The notes beneath the pieces were generated by a model, which was given only the letters and a program-made list of their open reading frames with translations, made no database searches and was not told the origin of the DNA. From Pseudosulfitobacter pseudonitzschiae (GTDB lineage Bacteria > Pseudomonadota > Alphaproteobacteria > Rhodobacterales > Rhodobacteraceae): DNA of 64,000 bases. The stretch lies in the NCBI RefSeq assembly GCF_900129395.1, contig NZ_FQVP01000004.1:496001-560000 (forward strand), read 5' to 3'. The position numbers and the translations under genes were made by a program. Below, piece after piece: positions 1-7,797 of this stretch. How positions within the stretch are numbered: position 1 is the stretch's first letter; each line of letters opens with the position of its first letter.

Positions 1-16
1 CAAGCAGCCCGCGCGG

Positions 17-922
17 TCAGTGGTTAAAGACGCGCGCCGGGTGCACTTCGCCCGCCTTGTACCGGCCCACAGCCACGGCCTTGCCCTCGAAGGACACCCA
101 GACCTCGTCGCCGTATTCCACGTCCGACGGCAACACCATGCCGGGGTTCCCGTTGCGCAGGCGCACCGCGCCCTCGGCGGTGGCTTTCAGTTCCGGCAGA
201 TCAGCCAGCCCTTCCTCGACCGGGCGCAGATGCGCGTCCAGCGCGGGGTCACCCGCCATCGCCTCGACCTGTTCCAGCGTCAGCCCGCCGGCGGCATCAA
301 ACGGCCCCGACCAGATCCGGCGCAGCTCGCGCACGTGGGCAAAACAGCCCAGCGCCGCGCCCAGATCGCGCGCGATCGACCGGACATAGCCGCCTTTGCC
401 ACAGGTCATTTCCAGCGTCACGTGATCCGCATCGGGGCGGCCCACCATCAGCAACTCTTCGACCCACAGGGGCCGCGCCGCGATCTCCATTTCCTCGCCG
501 TCACGGGCGCGCTTGTACGCGCGCTGCCCGTCGATCTTGACCGCCGAGAACTGTGGCGGCACTTGCATGATGTCGCCCACGAACGCGCCCAGCGCGTCCT
601 TGATCTGGTCGTCGGTCGGGCGCATGTCCGATTGCGCAATCACTTCGCCCTCGGCGTCATCGGTGTTGGTGGCCTGCCCCAGCCGTACGGTGAACGTATA
701 CGCCTTGAGCGCGTCGGTGATATAGGGGACCGTCTTTGTGGCCTCACCCAGCGCAATCGCCAGCACGCCGGTGGCGTCGGGGTCCAGCGTGCCCGCGTGG
801 CCCGCCTTCTTGGCGTTCATCGCCCAGCGCACCTTGTTCACCACGGTCGTCGAGGTGGGGCCAGCAGGCTTGTCGATGACCAGCCAGCCGGAAATGTCGC
901 GTCCTTTGGATCTGCGGCCCAT
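17..922 (-). CDS. truB: tRNA pseudouridine(55) synthase TruB
   Basis: TruB isomerises uridine 55 of the tRNA T-loop to pseudouridine. The 301-residue product is of normal family length. The family signature [12 protein letters not shown] is at residues 41-52, with the catalytic aspartate at Asp47, and the N-terminal [11 protein letters not shown] stretch is typical of TruB. It is the last gene of a leftward group after rbfA and the glycosidase gene, 89 bases beyond the latter. rbfA and truB are often neighbours in bacteria because both act on translation components. The stop is a TGA 16 bases from the window edge, so the gene is complete. I am confident of the assignment. Confidence 0.96.
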   Translation of the reverse strand: MGRRSKGRDISGWLVIDKPAGPTSTTVVNKVRWAMNAKKAGHAGTLDPDATGVLAIALGEATKTVPYITDALKAYTFTVRLGQATNTDDAEGEVIAQSDMRPTDDQIKDALGAFVGDIMQVPPQFSAVKIDGQRAYKRARDGEEMEIAARPLWVEELLMVGRPDADHVTLEMTCGKGGYVRSIARDLGAALGCFAHVRELRRIWSGPFDAAGGLTLEQVEAMAGDPALDAHLRPVEEGLADLPELKATAEGAVRLRNGNPGMVLPSDVEYGDEVWVSFEGKAVAVGRYKAGEVHPARVFNH

Positions 923-1011
923 GGTGCCCCCTTGGTCTGTCGTGTCGGATCAACGTGAAAATCAGAGCGTGCGGCCTAGCCGAGCGCGTCTGTGCTGTCA
1001 ATTGATGCGCC

Positions 1012-1752
1012 TTACGGTGCCTTGCGCGCCACGGTTCCGATGATCGGCCCCAAACGGCGACCCGGATCGTGCCGTCCCAGGTCCGGCGCATACAGCCGCG
1101 AGATATTGCCGTCGAAATACAGCGCCTGCGGCAGTTTCAGCGCGTCACGGAAAAAGCTGCCGAACTCGTGGAAGGTGACAAAGGCGTTCGAGATCACAAA
1201 GTAGGCCTTTCGACCATCCGCCGTCGTGCCCACCCCGTTGCGCACATAGCGCGAGGTGCTGTCGACCAGAAAGCGCGGGTGCAGTTCGCCGTCGATCACC
1301 AGCATGGGACCGGACTGCGTGGCCCCGGTGCAGCGCGGTTTCTCGCGCTCGAACCGCAGCGTTTCGATCACATCGGCCCGACCTTTGCGCAGACACAGCA
1401 CACCGTTGGGCAACAGGCCAAAGTTGCCCGGCCCGGCGGATGTCACCAGGCCCATCTCTTGCTTGCCATCCTCAAGGAACAGACCCACCGGCGCGCGGTC
1501 TTCGTGGTACATGCCCGCGTTCATGGCAAAGCCCAGGGTTTTGCCCGTCGCACCCAGCGCCTGGTTGATCGCGTTAAAGCTGCCGTAGATCTTGCCGTTG
1601 TCGTCGCGCAGGAACAGTTTCAGCGTTTCGCGCGTCAGATCGACGGTGCACACGGTATAGGACGTGCCCAGATAGCGACGGTTCTCACAGTCCGCAGCCC
1701 AGACCGGCCCGCAGGTCAGCCAGACCAGCACGCCAATCAACAGCGCGCGCAT
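1012..1752 (-). CDS. Exported phosphodiester glycosidase family protein (DUF2233)
   Basis: The 246-residue protein has a cleavable signal peptide (about residues 1-19, ending VWA before ADC), so it should be periplasmic. The rest matches the DUF2233/phosphodiester glycosidase (NAGPA-like) fold: a NAGMYHED block near residue 80, GPMLVIDGELHP in the middle and a C-terminal DGNISRLYAPD block. Known members cleave sugar phosphodiesters or act on exopolysaccharide; the substrate here cannot be read from sequence. Its start overlaps the rbfA stop by one base (TGATG), so it is translationally coupled to rbfA although it has no obvious role in translation. Confidence 0.8.
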   Translation of the reverse strand: MRALLIGVLVWLTCGPVWAADCENRRYLGTSYTVCTVDLTRETLKLFLRDDNGKIYGSFNAINQALGATGKTLGFAMNAGMYHEDRAPVGLFLEDGKQEMGLVTSAGPGNFGLLPNGVLCLRKGRADVIETLRFEREKPRCTGATQSGPMLVIDGELHPRFLVDSTSRYVRNGVGTTADGRKAYFVISNAFVTFHEFGSFFRDALKLPQALYFDGNISRLYAPDLGRHDPGRRLGPIIGTVARKAP

Positions 1753-2156
1753 CAGTTTTCGGTGTCCCGGCGCACTGCGTCCTGGTTCAGCATCCGACGG
1801 GTGTCGTCCATCTGGTCAAAGGTCTGATCCAGCTGGAACCGCAGGTCGGGCGCAAATTTTAACGCCAGCTTCTTGCCCACGACATGCCGCAGCTCGCCCT
1901 TGTTGCGGGCCAGCAATTTCAACACCTCGTCCTTACCGTCTCCGCCCAAAGGCAGCACATAGGCCGTGGCGATTCGCAGGTCGGGCGATGTGCGCACCTC
2001 GCCCACCGTGATCGACATGCGGTTCAGATCGGGGTCGTGCACGTCACCGCGTGCCAGCACCTCGGACAAGGTGCGGCGGATCAATTCACCAACCCGAAGT
2101 TGACGCTGGGACGGACCGGCTCCGTCATGGGACTTGTTCTTTGCCATACTCCCCAT
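1752..2156 (-). CDS. rbfA: 30S ribosome-binding factor RbfA
   Basis: RbfA is a KH-fold protein that binds the 30S subunit near helix 1 of 16S rRNA during late maturation and cold adaptation. The 134-residue product carries the family pattern [14 protein letters not shown] near the N terminus, then [27 protein letters not shown]. Neither the first ATG (2156) nor the one three codons later has a well spaced Shine-Dalgarno sequence, so the exact start is uncertain by a few residues. It leads the leftward group ending in truB and is divergent from dapB across 80 bases. Confidence 0.93.
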   Translation of the reverse strand: MGSMAKNKSHDGAGPSQRQLRVGELIRRTLSEVLARGDVHDPDLNRMSITVGEVRTSPDLRIATAYVLPLGGDGKDEVLKLLARNKGELRHVVGKKLALKFAPDLRFQLDQTFDQMDDTRRMLNQDAVRRDTEN

Positions 2157-2236
2157 CTAGGACAGCCCAGACGCTTTGCCAAGCGGCACCGCACAGGCTA
2201 GACCTGCGACAAACCGCTTATTCAGGAAAGACACCC

Positions 2237-3052
2237 ATGGACGACACTATTGGAATTGCCGTGACCGGAGCCTCTGGGCGCATGGGACAGATGCTGATCC
2301 GCACCATTGCCGAGACCAAGGGCGTGCACCTGTCCGCCGCGATCGAACGCAAGGGTCACGACTGGGTCGGGCAGGACGCAGGGCAGGCCATGGGCGGTGC
2401 GGCCAACGGTGTGGTTGTGACAGATGACGCCGCACAGGCGATTGCATCGGCGGATGTGGTGATTGATTTCACCGCCCCCGAAGCGACGCTGGCGTTTTCA
2501 GCGCTTTGCGCCGACGCAGGCGTGGCCCATGTGATCGGCACCACGGGCATGACCGACGCGCAGATTGCTGAACTGCAACCCGCATCGCAAAGCTGCGCCA
2601 TCGTGCGCGCGGGCAACATGAGCCTTGGGGTCAACCTGCTGGTGCAGTTGACCAAACGTGTGGCCGCCGCGCTGGACGAGGATTTCGACATCGAAGTGAT
2701 CGAGGCACACCACCATCACAAGGTCGACGCACCCTCCGGCACCGCGCTGATGCTGGGCGAGGCCGCAGCCGAAGGTCGTGGCGTGGCATTGAATGACGTA
2801 CGCGACAGCGGGCGCGACGGCATCACCGGAGCACGCAAACGCGGTGACATCGGCTTTAGCGCGATTCGCGGCGGTGATATCGTGGGCGAACATGACGTTA
2901 TGTTTGCAGGGCCCGGTGAACGCATCGTGCTGCGCCACATGGCGACCGACCGCGTTTTGTTTGCACGTGGCGCGATCCGCGCCGCAAAATGGACGCAGGG
3001 CAAAGCACCGGGCGCCTATGACATGATGGACGTGCTTGGCCTGAACGACTGA
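2237..3052 (+). CDS. dapB: 4-hydroxy-tetrahydrodipicolinate reductase DapB
   Basis: DapB performs the NAD(P)H-dependent reduction step of the lysine/diaminopimelate pathway. The 271-residue product has the N-terminal nucleotide-binding glycine pattern ([11 protein letters not shown], residues 7-17) and the catalytic/substrate block [16 protein letters not shown]. An in-frame ATG further upstream was rejected because 2237 is preceded by AGGAAAG at good spacing and begins the conserved domain. It appears monocistronic, divergent from rbfA. Confidence 0.96.
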   Translation: MDDTIGIAVTGASGRMGQMLIRTIAETKGVHLSAAIERKGHDWVGQDAGQAMGGAANGVVVTDDAAQAIASADVVIDFTAPEATLAFSALCADAGVAHVIGTTGMTDAQIAELQPASQSCAIVRAGNMSLGVNLLVQLTKRVAAALDEDFDIEVIEAHHHHKVDAPSGTALMLGEAAAEGRGVALNDVRDSGRDGITGARKRGDIGFSAIRGGDIVGEHDVMFAGPGERIVLRHMATDRVLFARGAIRAAKWTQGKAPGAYDMMDVLGLND

Positions 3053-3067
3053 GGCGATCGTTCAAAA

Positions 3068-3141
3068 AAATTCTCGGTTGAGTGAACCAAAGCGCGGCTG
3101 CGTCCGTATGTCTTTGTGTATCTCAGTTCAGCCGAGAATTT
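3068..3141 (+). promoter_or_regulatory. Inverted repeat covering the ribosome binding site of the next gene
   Basis: AAATTCTCGG at 3068-3077 is the exact reverse complement of CCGAGAATTT at 3132-3141, and the match extends a few bases inward (TGA/TCA) with one mismatch. The right arm contains the purine stretch GAGAA that is the best Shine-Dalgarno candidate for the ATG at 3146. If both arms lie in one transcript the stem could hide the ribosome binding site. Whether the left arm is transcribed with this gene is not known. Confidence 0.45.
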
Positions 3142-3145
3142 AATC

Positions 3146-3505
3146 ATGTCCTATAAGCTTGGTATTTGTACAACTCTCGCCGCCCTGACCCTTGCCCTGC
3201 CGGTGCAGGCCGAGCAGGATATCGTGACTTCGCAGGCGGACTTTATAAAGCTCGTGAACGGCAAGACGCTGACCCGCCCGCTGGTCCAGCTTCAGGTGAG
3301 CCCCGATGGCAGCATCACCGGCAAAGGTGCGGCCTGGGATGTGACGGGGACGTGGAAATGGCAGGGCAACTACTTTTGCCGCGACCTCTATTGGGGCGGT
3401 GACGCACTGGGGTACAATTGCCAGGAGGTCCGCGTCGAACCCGGTCGCATCCGTTTCACTTCGGACAAGGGACAAGGCGACAGCGCGGCGTTTCGCCTGA
3501 ACTAG
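3146..3505 (+). CDS. Small exported protein of unknown function
   Basis: This 119-residue protein begins with a signal peptide (MSYKLGICTTLAALTLALPVQA), predicting periplasmic location. The mature part is rich in Trp and Gly and has two cysteines in the segment NYFCRDLYWGGDALGYNCQ, which could form a disulfide. Similar short proteins occur in Rhodobacterales, but I cannot name a function. The start at 3146 is preferred over an in-frame ATG 10 codons upstream because it begins the signal peptide and has GAGAA seven bases before it. It is convergent with the methyltransferase gene and shares a palindrome with it. Confidence 0.65.
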   Translation: MSYKLGICTTLAALTLALPVQAEQDIVTSQADFIKLVNGKTLTRPLVQLQVSPDGSITGKGAAWDVTGTWKWQGNYFCRDLYWGGDALGYNCQEVRVEPGRIRFTSDKGQGDSAAFRLN

Positions 3506-3519
3506 GGTCCAGACCCTAG
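3502..3519. terminator. Perfect palindrome between convergent genes, possible bidirectional terminator
   Basis: The 18 bases read CTAGGGTC, CA, GACCCTAG: two perfect 8-base arms around a two-base centre. The TAG inside the left arm (3503-3505) is the stop of the rightward small gene, and the CTA inside the right arm (3516-3518) is the stop of the leftward methyltransferase gene. No T-tract follows, so a classical intrinsic terminator is not established. Confidence 0.4.
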
Positions 3520-4130
3520 AGCCGTGTCGCGACGATAAACCGGTTAAAGCTCTTGCCGTGTGTCTCGGCCACCTCGATCTCAAATCCCGCTTGCGCGATG
3601 ATTTGCTCCAGATGGGCCGCGCTGAATTTGCCCACATAGGGTGCCTTGCCCAGACGTTGCATCACCCAGATCAGCGGGGGCAGGAACACACTGCCATCAC
3701 GCAAACAGGCGGATTTGCTGATGAACCGTCCGCCGGGCCGCAACAGCGAGTGGATACTGCGCAGCATTTGCGGCAGGTCGGGCACCAGATGCAGCAGGTT
3801 GAACGCCAGCACGACGTCAAAGGGGGCTTCGCCCGCCAGCGCCGCATCGCCGGGGATGCCAGTGGCAAATCGCAGGTTGTCGGGCGCGGGCTTTTCTTGG
3901 GCCACCGCGATCATGCCCTCGGCGATATCCGTGGCCAGCAGGCTTTTCACGTCTCCCGCCAGTTTCAGCGCCGTGGTGCCCGTACCACAGCCGATTTCCA
4001 GTGCCTTGGCATCGGGTGGCAGAAACGCACGGGTGCGTGCAAGCGTGTGTTCATAGGTCGCCGTATCCTTGATCGGCGACTTTGCGTATTTCGGTGCGGC
4101 TTTGGTCCAAAAGGCGGCGGCGCTGGGCAT
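3516..4130 (-). CDS. Class I SAM-dependent methyltransferase
   Basis: This is a Rossmann-fold methyltransferase of about 204 residues. Motif I reads ALEIGCGTGTTALKLAG, followed by an acidic motif II (LLATDIAEGM) and a later LAFNLLHLVPDLPQMLRSI block. This resembles the methyltransferase type 11 group acting on small molecules or quinone/lipid-like substrates, but the substrate is unknown. I prefer the ATG at 4130 because GAGAGA precedes it at 7 bases; the ATG at 4157 has no purine-rich site. It is divergent from a LysR gene 80 bases away, which makes it a natural candidate target of that regulator. Confidence 0.78.
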   Translation of the reverse strand: MPSAAAFWTKAAPKYAKSPIKDTATYEHTLARTRAFLPPDAKALEIGCGTGTTALKLAGDVKSLLATDIAEGMIAVAQEKPAPDNLRFATGIPGDAALAGEAPFDVVLAFNLLHLVPDLPQMLRSIHSLLRPGGRFISKSACLRDGSVFLPPLIWVMQRLGKAPYVGKFSAAHLEQIIAQAGFEIEVAETHGKSFNRFIVATRL

Positions 4131-4210
4131 CGGGTGTCTCTCTGTATCGGATGGCATTGTTCTAGAGAGGGGTCGCTTAAAAAGAAATTGCCTGAATCTG
4201 TACTTCGACT

Positions 4211-5116
4211 ATGCATAAATGCATGGATAAGAACATCGACTGGACACAGGCACGCGGATTTCTGGCGACGGCGGAACATGGGTCGCTGTCAGCAGGGGCG
4301 CGGGCGCTGGGGCTGACGCAGCCGACCCTGGGGCGGCAGGTCGCGGCGCTTGAGGCGGCGCTGGGCGTGGTGTTGTTCGAGCGGGTTGGCCGGTCGCTGG
4401 TGCTGACCCCTGCGGGGCAGGAGATGCTGGCCCACGTGCGCAGGATGGGCGCGGCGGCGGATGCGCTGGCCATGGCTGCAGCGGGGCGTTCCGACAATCT
4501 TGAAGGGCGGGTCAGTATCACCGCAAGCGATGCGATGTCCGCCTATTGGCTGCCCGCCGTTCTGGCCGACCTGCGCAAGACCGCGCCCGGCATCATCGTC
4601 GACGTGATCGCCAGCAACGCGGTGCGCGACCTGCAGCGCCGCGAGGCGGACATCGCCATTCGTCACGTGGCCCCGAAAGAGCCCGAGCTGATCGCCCGCA
4701 AGCTGCCAGACGTGCCGGCATATCTGTACGCATCTGCGGATTATCTGTACAAGAACGGCACCCCGCAAACGCTGGCCGATTTCCAGCAACTGGATTTCAT
4801 CGGCTTTGATGCGGACGCATCAGGTGTCGATGTGCTGAACCGGCACGGCCTGCCGGTCACCCAGGCGATGATACGGGCGACCTCATCCAGCGGTGTCGCG
4901 GTTTGGGAAATGGTGCGTCAGGGTTTGGGTGTGACGGTCATGGTCGAAACTGTCGCCCGCAACACGCCGGAAGTGGTTCGGATCATGCCGCAGATCGCGC
5001 CGGTGATGGTGTCCACTTGGCTGACCGTCCACCGCGAGGTCCACACCAATCGCCGGATCAGGCTGGTCTACGACCTGCTGGCCGCAGCGCTGGAGGCGGA
5101 TGTTCGGCAGATGTGA
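4211..5116 (+). CDS. LysR-family transcriptional regulator
   Basis: The 301-residue protein has the LysR layout: an N-terminal winged helix-turn-helix (ARGFLATAEHGSLSAGARAL, then LTQPTLGRQVAALEAALG) and a C-terminal periplasmic-binding-protein-like effector domain. It probably controls its own promoter and the divergent methyltransferase gene. The first start codons (4211 and 4223) lie in ATGCATAAATGCAT, two copies of the self-complementary hexamer ATGCAT two bases apart, which may be an operator or chance. Neither start has a clear Shine-Dalgarno sequence. The effector is unknown. Confidence 0.88.
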   Translation: MHKCMDKNIDWTQARGFLATAEHGSLSAGARALGLTQPTLGRQVAALEAALGVVLFERVGRSLVLTPAGQEMLAHVRRMGAAADALAMAAAGRSDNLEGRVSITASDAMSAYWLPAVLADLRKTAPGIIVDVIASNAVRDLQRREADIAIRHVAPKEPELIARKLPDVPAYLYASADYLYKNGTPQTLADFQQLDFIGFDADASGVDVLNRHGLPVTQAMIRATSSSGVAVWEMVRQGLGVTVMVETVARNTPEVVRIMPQIAPVMVSTWLTVHREVHTNRRIRLVYDLLAAALEADVRQM

Positions 5117-5164
5117 CCGGACAAGACGGATTTGCGGAACCCGATCAGCAGGCCGCCCTGCCTG

Positions 5165-6073
5165 TCATTGACTTGTGGCCAACCGCTTGGCTGCAAATTC
5201 GGCAACACCTTCGGCAGTCCCGTCTGTGAACGCGGCAACAGTGACGGGGTCACTGACGTCAGGAAAATGATAGACCGCATTCACGCAGAACGGTCCGCCA
5301 CCAGAGTGTCCGACAGCCTTGCCCGCCCGTTTCATTGCGCCAGACATCAGGCCAAGCGCATATCCGCATTCTGTCCATGGGCGGTCAGGAAGAGCGCCGC
5401 CTAGATATTTCGCATCCAACATGTCGTGCATGGTCGCGGGCTGTAGCAGACGGCCCGCCATAAGTGCGTGCAGCAGCCGCGCGGCGTCGGGGGCGTTTCC
5501 GATCAGACAGCCGTGGTAGACCCACCTTGGATCGTATCCGGTCGCCGACTGCCAATGCACCCGCTGAAACTGTTCGCGTGTTTCTGCCAGCTTGATACTG
5601 GTCAGGCCCAATGGCTTGCACACCATATCGGCAATGACCTCACGAAACGGCATTTCCAAGGTCGCTTCGATCAACTCGACCACGAACATGTAGCCGATGT
5701 TGGAATAGGACCAGCCCTGCGCAGGCGCGAACAACATGCCATTCGCAAGCGCCACATCAAGTAGCTTCTCGCGAGTCCACGGCGTTTCCTCCGCTGCGAC
5801 GGCCGCATGATATGCGGGAAATTGCCCATAGTCCGGCAGGCCCGCAGTATGCCCAAGCAACTGGCGCAGCGTGTAGGGCGCGCCTTTCAGCGTAGTGTCC
5901 AGATCAAGCCTGCCGCTTTCGACCAGCTTCAAGGCGCAGATCGCGATGACGGTTTTGGTAAAGCTCCAATAGGGAAAGCAAGCCTCAACAGAACCACAGG
6001 AACCTTCGCGGCCAGAGGCGGTGATCCAATAGGAATGAATGGTTTGAGCGGTCATTTCCCAAGTGCCTGACAT
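5165..6073 (-). CDS. Serine hydrolase, class C beta-lactamase/DD-peptidase fold
   Basis: The 302-residue protein has the three active-site elements of the beta-lactamase/penicillin-binding superfamily: SFTK at residues 37-40 (SxxK, nucleophile Ser37), YSN in GWSYSNIGY, and HSGG near the C terminus in place of KTG. This pattern is typical of esterase or peptidase members and does not by itself imply antibiotic resistance. No signal peptide is seen, so it may be cytoplasmic. An alternative start lies six codons downstream. It stands alone, convergent with the LysR gene. Confidence 0.82.
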   Translation of the reverse strand: MSGTWEMTAQTIHSYWITASGREGSCGSVEACFPYWSFTKTVIAICALKLVESGRLDLDTTLKGAPYTLRQLLGHTAGLPDYGQFPAYHAAVAAEETPWTREKLLDVALANGMLFAPAQGWSYSNIGYMFVVELIEATLEMPFREVIADMVCKPLGLTSIKLAETREQFQRVHWQSATGYDPRWVYHGCLIGNAPDAARLLHALMAGRLLQPATMHDMLDAKYLGGALPDRPWTECGYALGLMSGAMKRAGKAVGHSGGGPFCVNAVYHFPDVSDPVTVAAFTDGTAEGVAEFAAKRLATSQ

Positions 6074-6126
6074 TGTCTCGGCGGTGTCAGCGTGACGTCA
6101 AAGCCGACAGTCGCCGCGCTTTGCAC

Positions 6127-6321
6127 TCAGAAATCTATCGCCAGACCCTTCTTCTCCCAATCGCCGTAGCGCACAGGCTCCAGCCCGTTGATGCGCCCGC
6201 CGTGTTCGGTGGGCAGGTCCAGCGGTGCGGCAGCCTTGCGGCGTTCCTCGGCCTCGGCCAATGCGCGCTGGGCGGCGGGGGGCAAATCGGGGGCGGGGTC
6301 GGAATTCAGATCATCAGTCAT
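6127..6321 (-). CDS. DUF1674 protein, succinate dehydrogenase assembly factor 4-like
   Basis: This 64-residue protein ends with the conserved DUF1674/SDHAF4 signature GGRINGLEPVRYGDWEKKG. In mitochondria SDHAF4 binds the flavinated SdhA subunit and protects it during assembly of succinate dehydrogenase; alphaproteobacterial members are presumed to do the same. The N-terminal half is low-complexity and rich in Ala, Pro and Glu. The gene is divergent from rsmB across 74 bases, with no sdh gene in the window. Confidence 0.82.
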   Translation of the reverse strand: MTDDLNSDPAPDLPPAAQRALAEAEERRKAAAPLDLPTEHGGRINGLEPVRYGDWEKKGLAIDF

Positions 6322-6395
6322 CGTATGGGTGCTTTCCCTGTCTCACCCCTTGATATACGCCCGTTGGGGAACAGAACAACCCGCGAGGGCGCGAT

Positions 6396-7697
6396 ATGGC
6401 AGACAACAGCACACATGAGGCGGGCAAACCGCAATCCGGTATTCCCGCACGGCGCAGTGCCATCTGGCTGCTGGACCAGATTCAGGACGATGGCCGCCTG
6501 ATGGCCGAACTGATCGGCGCGGGACAGTTGGACCGGCTGGACGCCCCCGACCGCGCGCGGGCGCAGCGGCTGGCCACGGACACGTTGCGCGGGCTGGAAC
6601 GGGCCGACCGCGTGCTGAAGAAACACCTGAACAAGGTCCCGCCGCTGACCGTGCTGAACGCGCTGCGGCTGGGCACGGTCGAGCTGTGCAACGGCGGCGC
6701 GGCACATGGGGTGGTGAACGATCTGGTGCAGATCATCAGCCGCCACAAACGCTATGGCCACCTCAAGGGGCTGGTGAACGCGGTGCTGCGCAAGGTGGCC
6801 GACACAGGCCCCGAACAGTGGGCCGCCCTGCGCGTGCCGCGCCTGCCGAAATGGCTGCGTGGTCCGTTGGCCGAGGCCTGGGGCAATGAGGCGATGCTGG
6901 CGATAGAGGCCGCGCATTTTGCGGGTGCGCCGCTGGATCTGAGCGTGAAGGGCGACGCCGAGGCTGTTGCGAAAGCGGTTGGTGGCACGGTGCTTCCGAC
7001 CGGATCGGTGCGCGTGGCGGATGCAGGCCAGGTGTCGGCGCTGGCGGGCTTCGAGGCGGGCGACTGGTGGGTCCAGGACGCTGCCGCCGCCATCCCCGCG
7101 CGGTTGTTGCAAGCCCAGGCCGGCACACGTGTTCTGGACCTGTGCGCGGCACCGGGCGGCAAGACGCTGCAACTGGCCGCGGCGGGGGCAGAGGTGACCG
7201 CCGTGGACATCTCGGAAAGCCGTCTGGGCCGCTTGCGCGAAAACCTGACGCGCACGGGGCTGACGGCTACGGTACAGGCCGGTGATGTGCTGGAGCTGCA
7301 AGGCAGCTGGCCTGCGATCCTGCTGGATGCGCCCTGTTCCGCCACGGGCACGATCCGGCGGCACCCTGACCTGCCCTATGCCAAGGACGGCAGCGAATTC
7401 GGCGGCCTGATCGACCTTCAGGCACAGATGATCGACCACGCTTGGGGGCTGCTCGATGCGGGCGGGCGGATGGTCTATTGCACATGCAGCCTGTTGCCGG
7501 ACGAGGGCGAGGTGCAGATCATCGAGGCGCTGGAACGGCACGGTGATATGGCCGTGGACCGCGCGGCACTGGACGTGGCGGGCATCGACACGGGCTGGAT
7601 TACCGAAGAAGGCGGATTGCGCTTGCGGCCCGACCACTGGGCCGACATCGGCGGCATGGACGGATTTTACATCGCGGTGCTGCGCAAAGAGCGGTGA
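6396..7697 (+). CDS. rsmB: 16S rRNA (cytosine(967)-C5)-methyltransferase RsmB
   Basis: RsmB methylates C967 of 16S rRNA. The 433-residue protein has an N-terminal NusB-like RNA-binding domain (about residues 15-150, with TLRGLERADRVLKKHL) and a C-terminal SAM-dependent RNA methyltransferase domain. SAM motif I is VLDLCAAPGGKTLQLA. The two family cysteines are present: Cys314 in DAPCSATGT and Cys364 in YCTCSLLPDEGE, the latter in the position of the catalytic nucleophile. It precedes the heparinase-like gene by 100 bases. Confidence 0.94.
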   Translation: MADNSTHEAGKPQSGIPARRSAIWLLDQIQDDGRLMAELIGAGQLDRLDAPDRARAQRLATDTLRGLERADRVLKKHLNKVPPLTVLNALRLGTVELCNGGAAHGVVNDLVQIISRHKRYGHLKGLVNAVLRKVADTGPEQWAALRVPRLPKWLRGPLAEAWGNEAMLAIEAAHFAGAPLDLSVKGDAEAVAKAVGGTVLPTGSVRVADAGQVSALAGFEAGDWWVQDAAAAIPARLLQAQAGTRVLDLCAAPGGKTLQLAAAGAEVTAVDISESRLGRLRENLTRTGLTATVQAGDVLELQGSWPAILLDAPCSATGTIRRHPDLPYAKDGSEFGGLIDLQAQMIDHAWGLLDAGGRMVYCTCSLLPDEGEVQIIEALERHGDMAVDRAALDVAGIDTGWITEEGGLRLRPDHWADIGGMDGFYIAVLRKER

Positions 7698-7797
7698 CTC
7701 GGGGCTTCTTACGGGTTATCATCCAAGCCAAGCGCCATAAGAGCGCACCGCCACAGTGCACGAGGCAGCGAGACAGACCCCATGACGGGATATACCC

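Noticed and set aside
20-958. A 312-residue frame on the plus strand across truB
   Set aside because: It is antisense to truB, Arg/His-rich with no family pattern, and a product of the high GC content.
5165-6073. Beta-lactamase conferring antibiotic resistance
   Set aside because: The catalytic motifs are of the broad serine-hydrolase family, HSGG replaces KTG, and no signal peptide or resistance context is seen.
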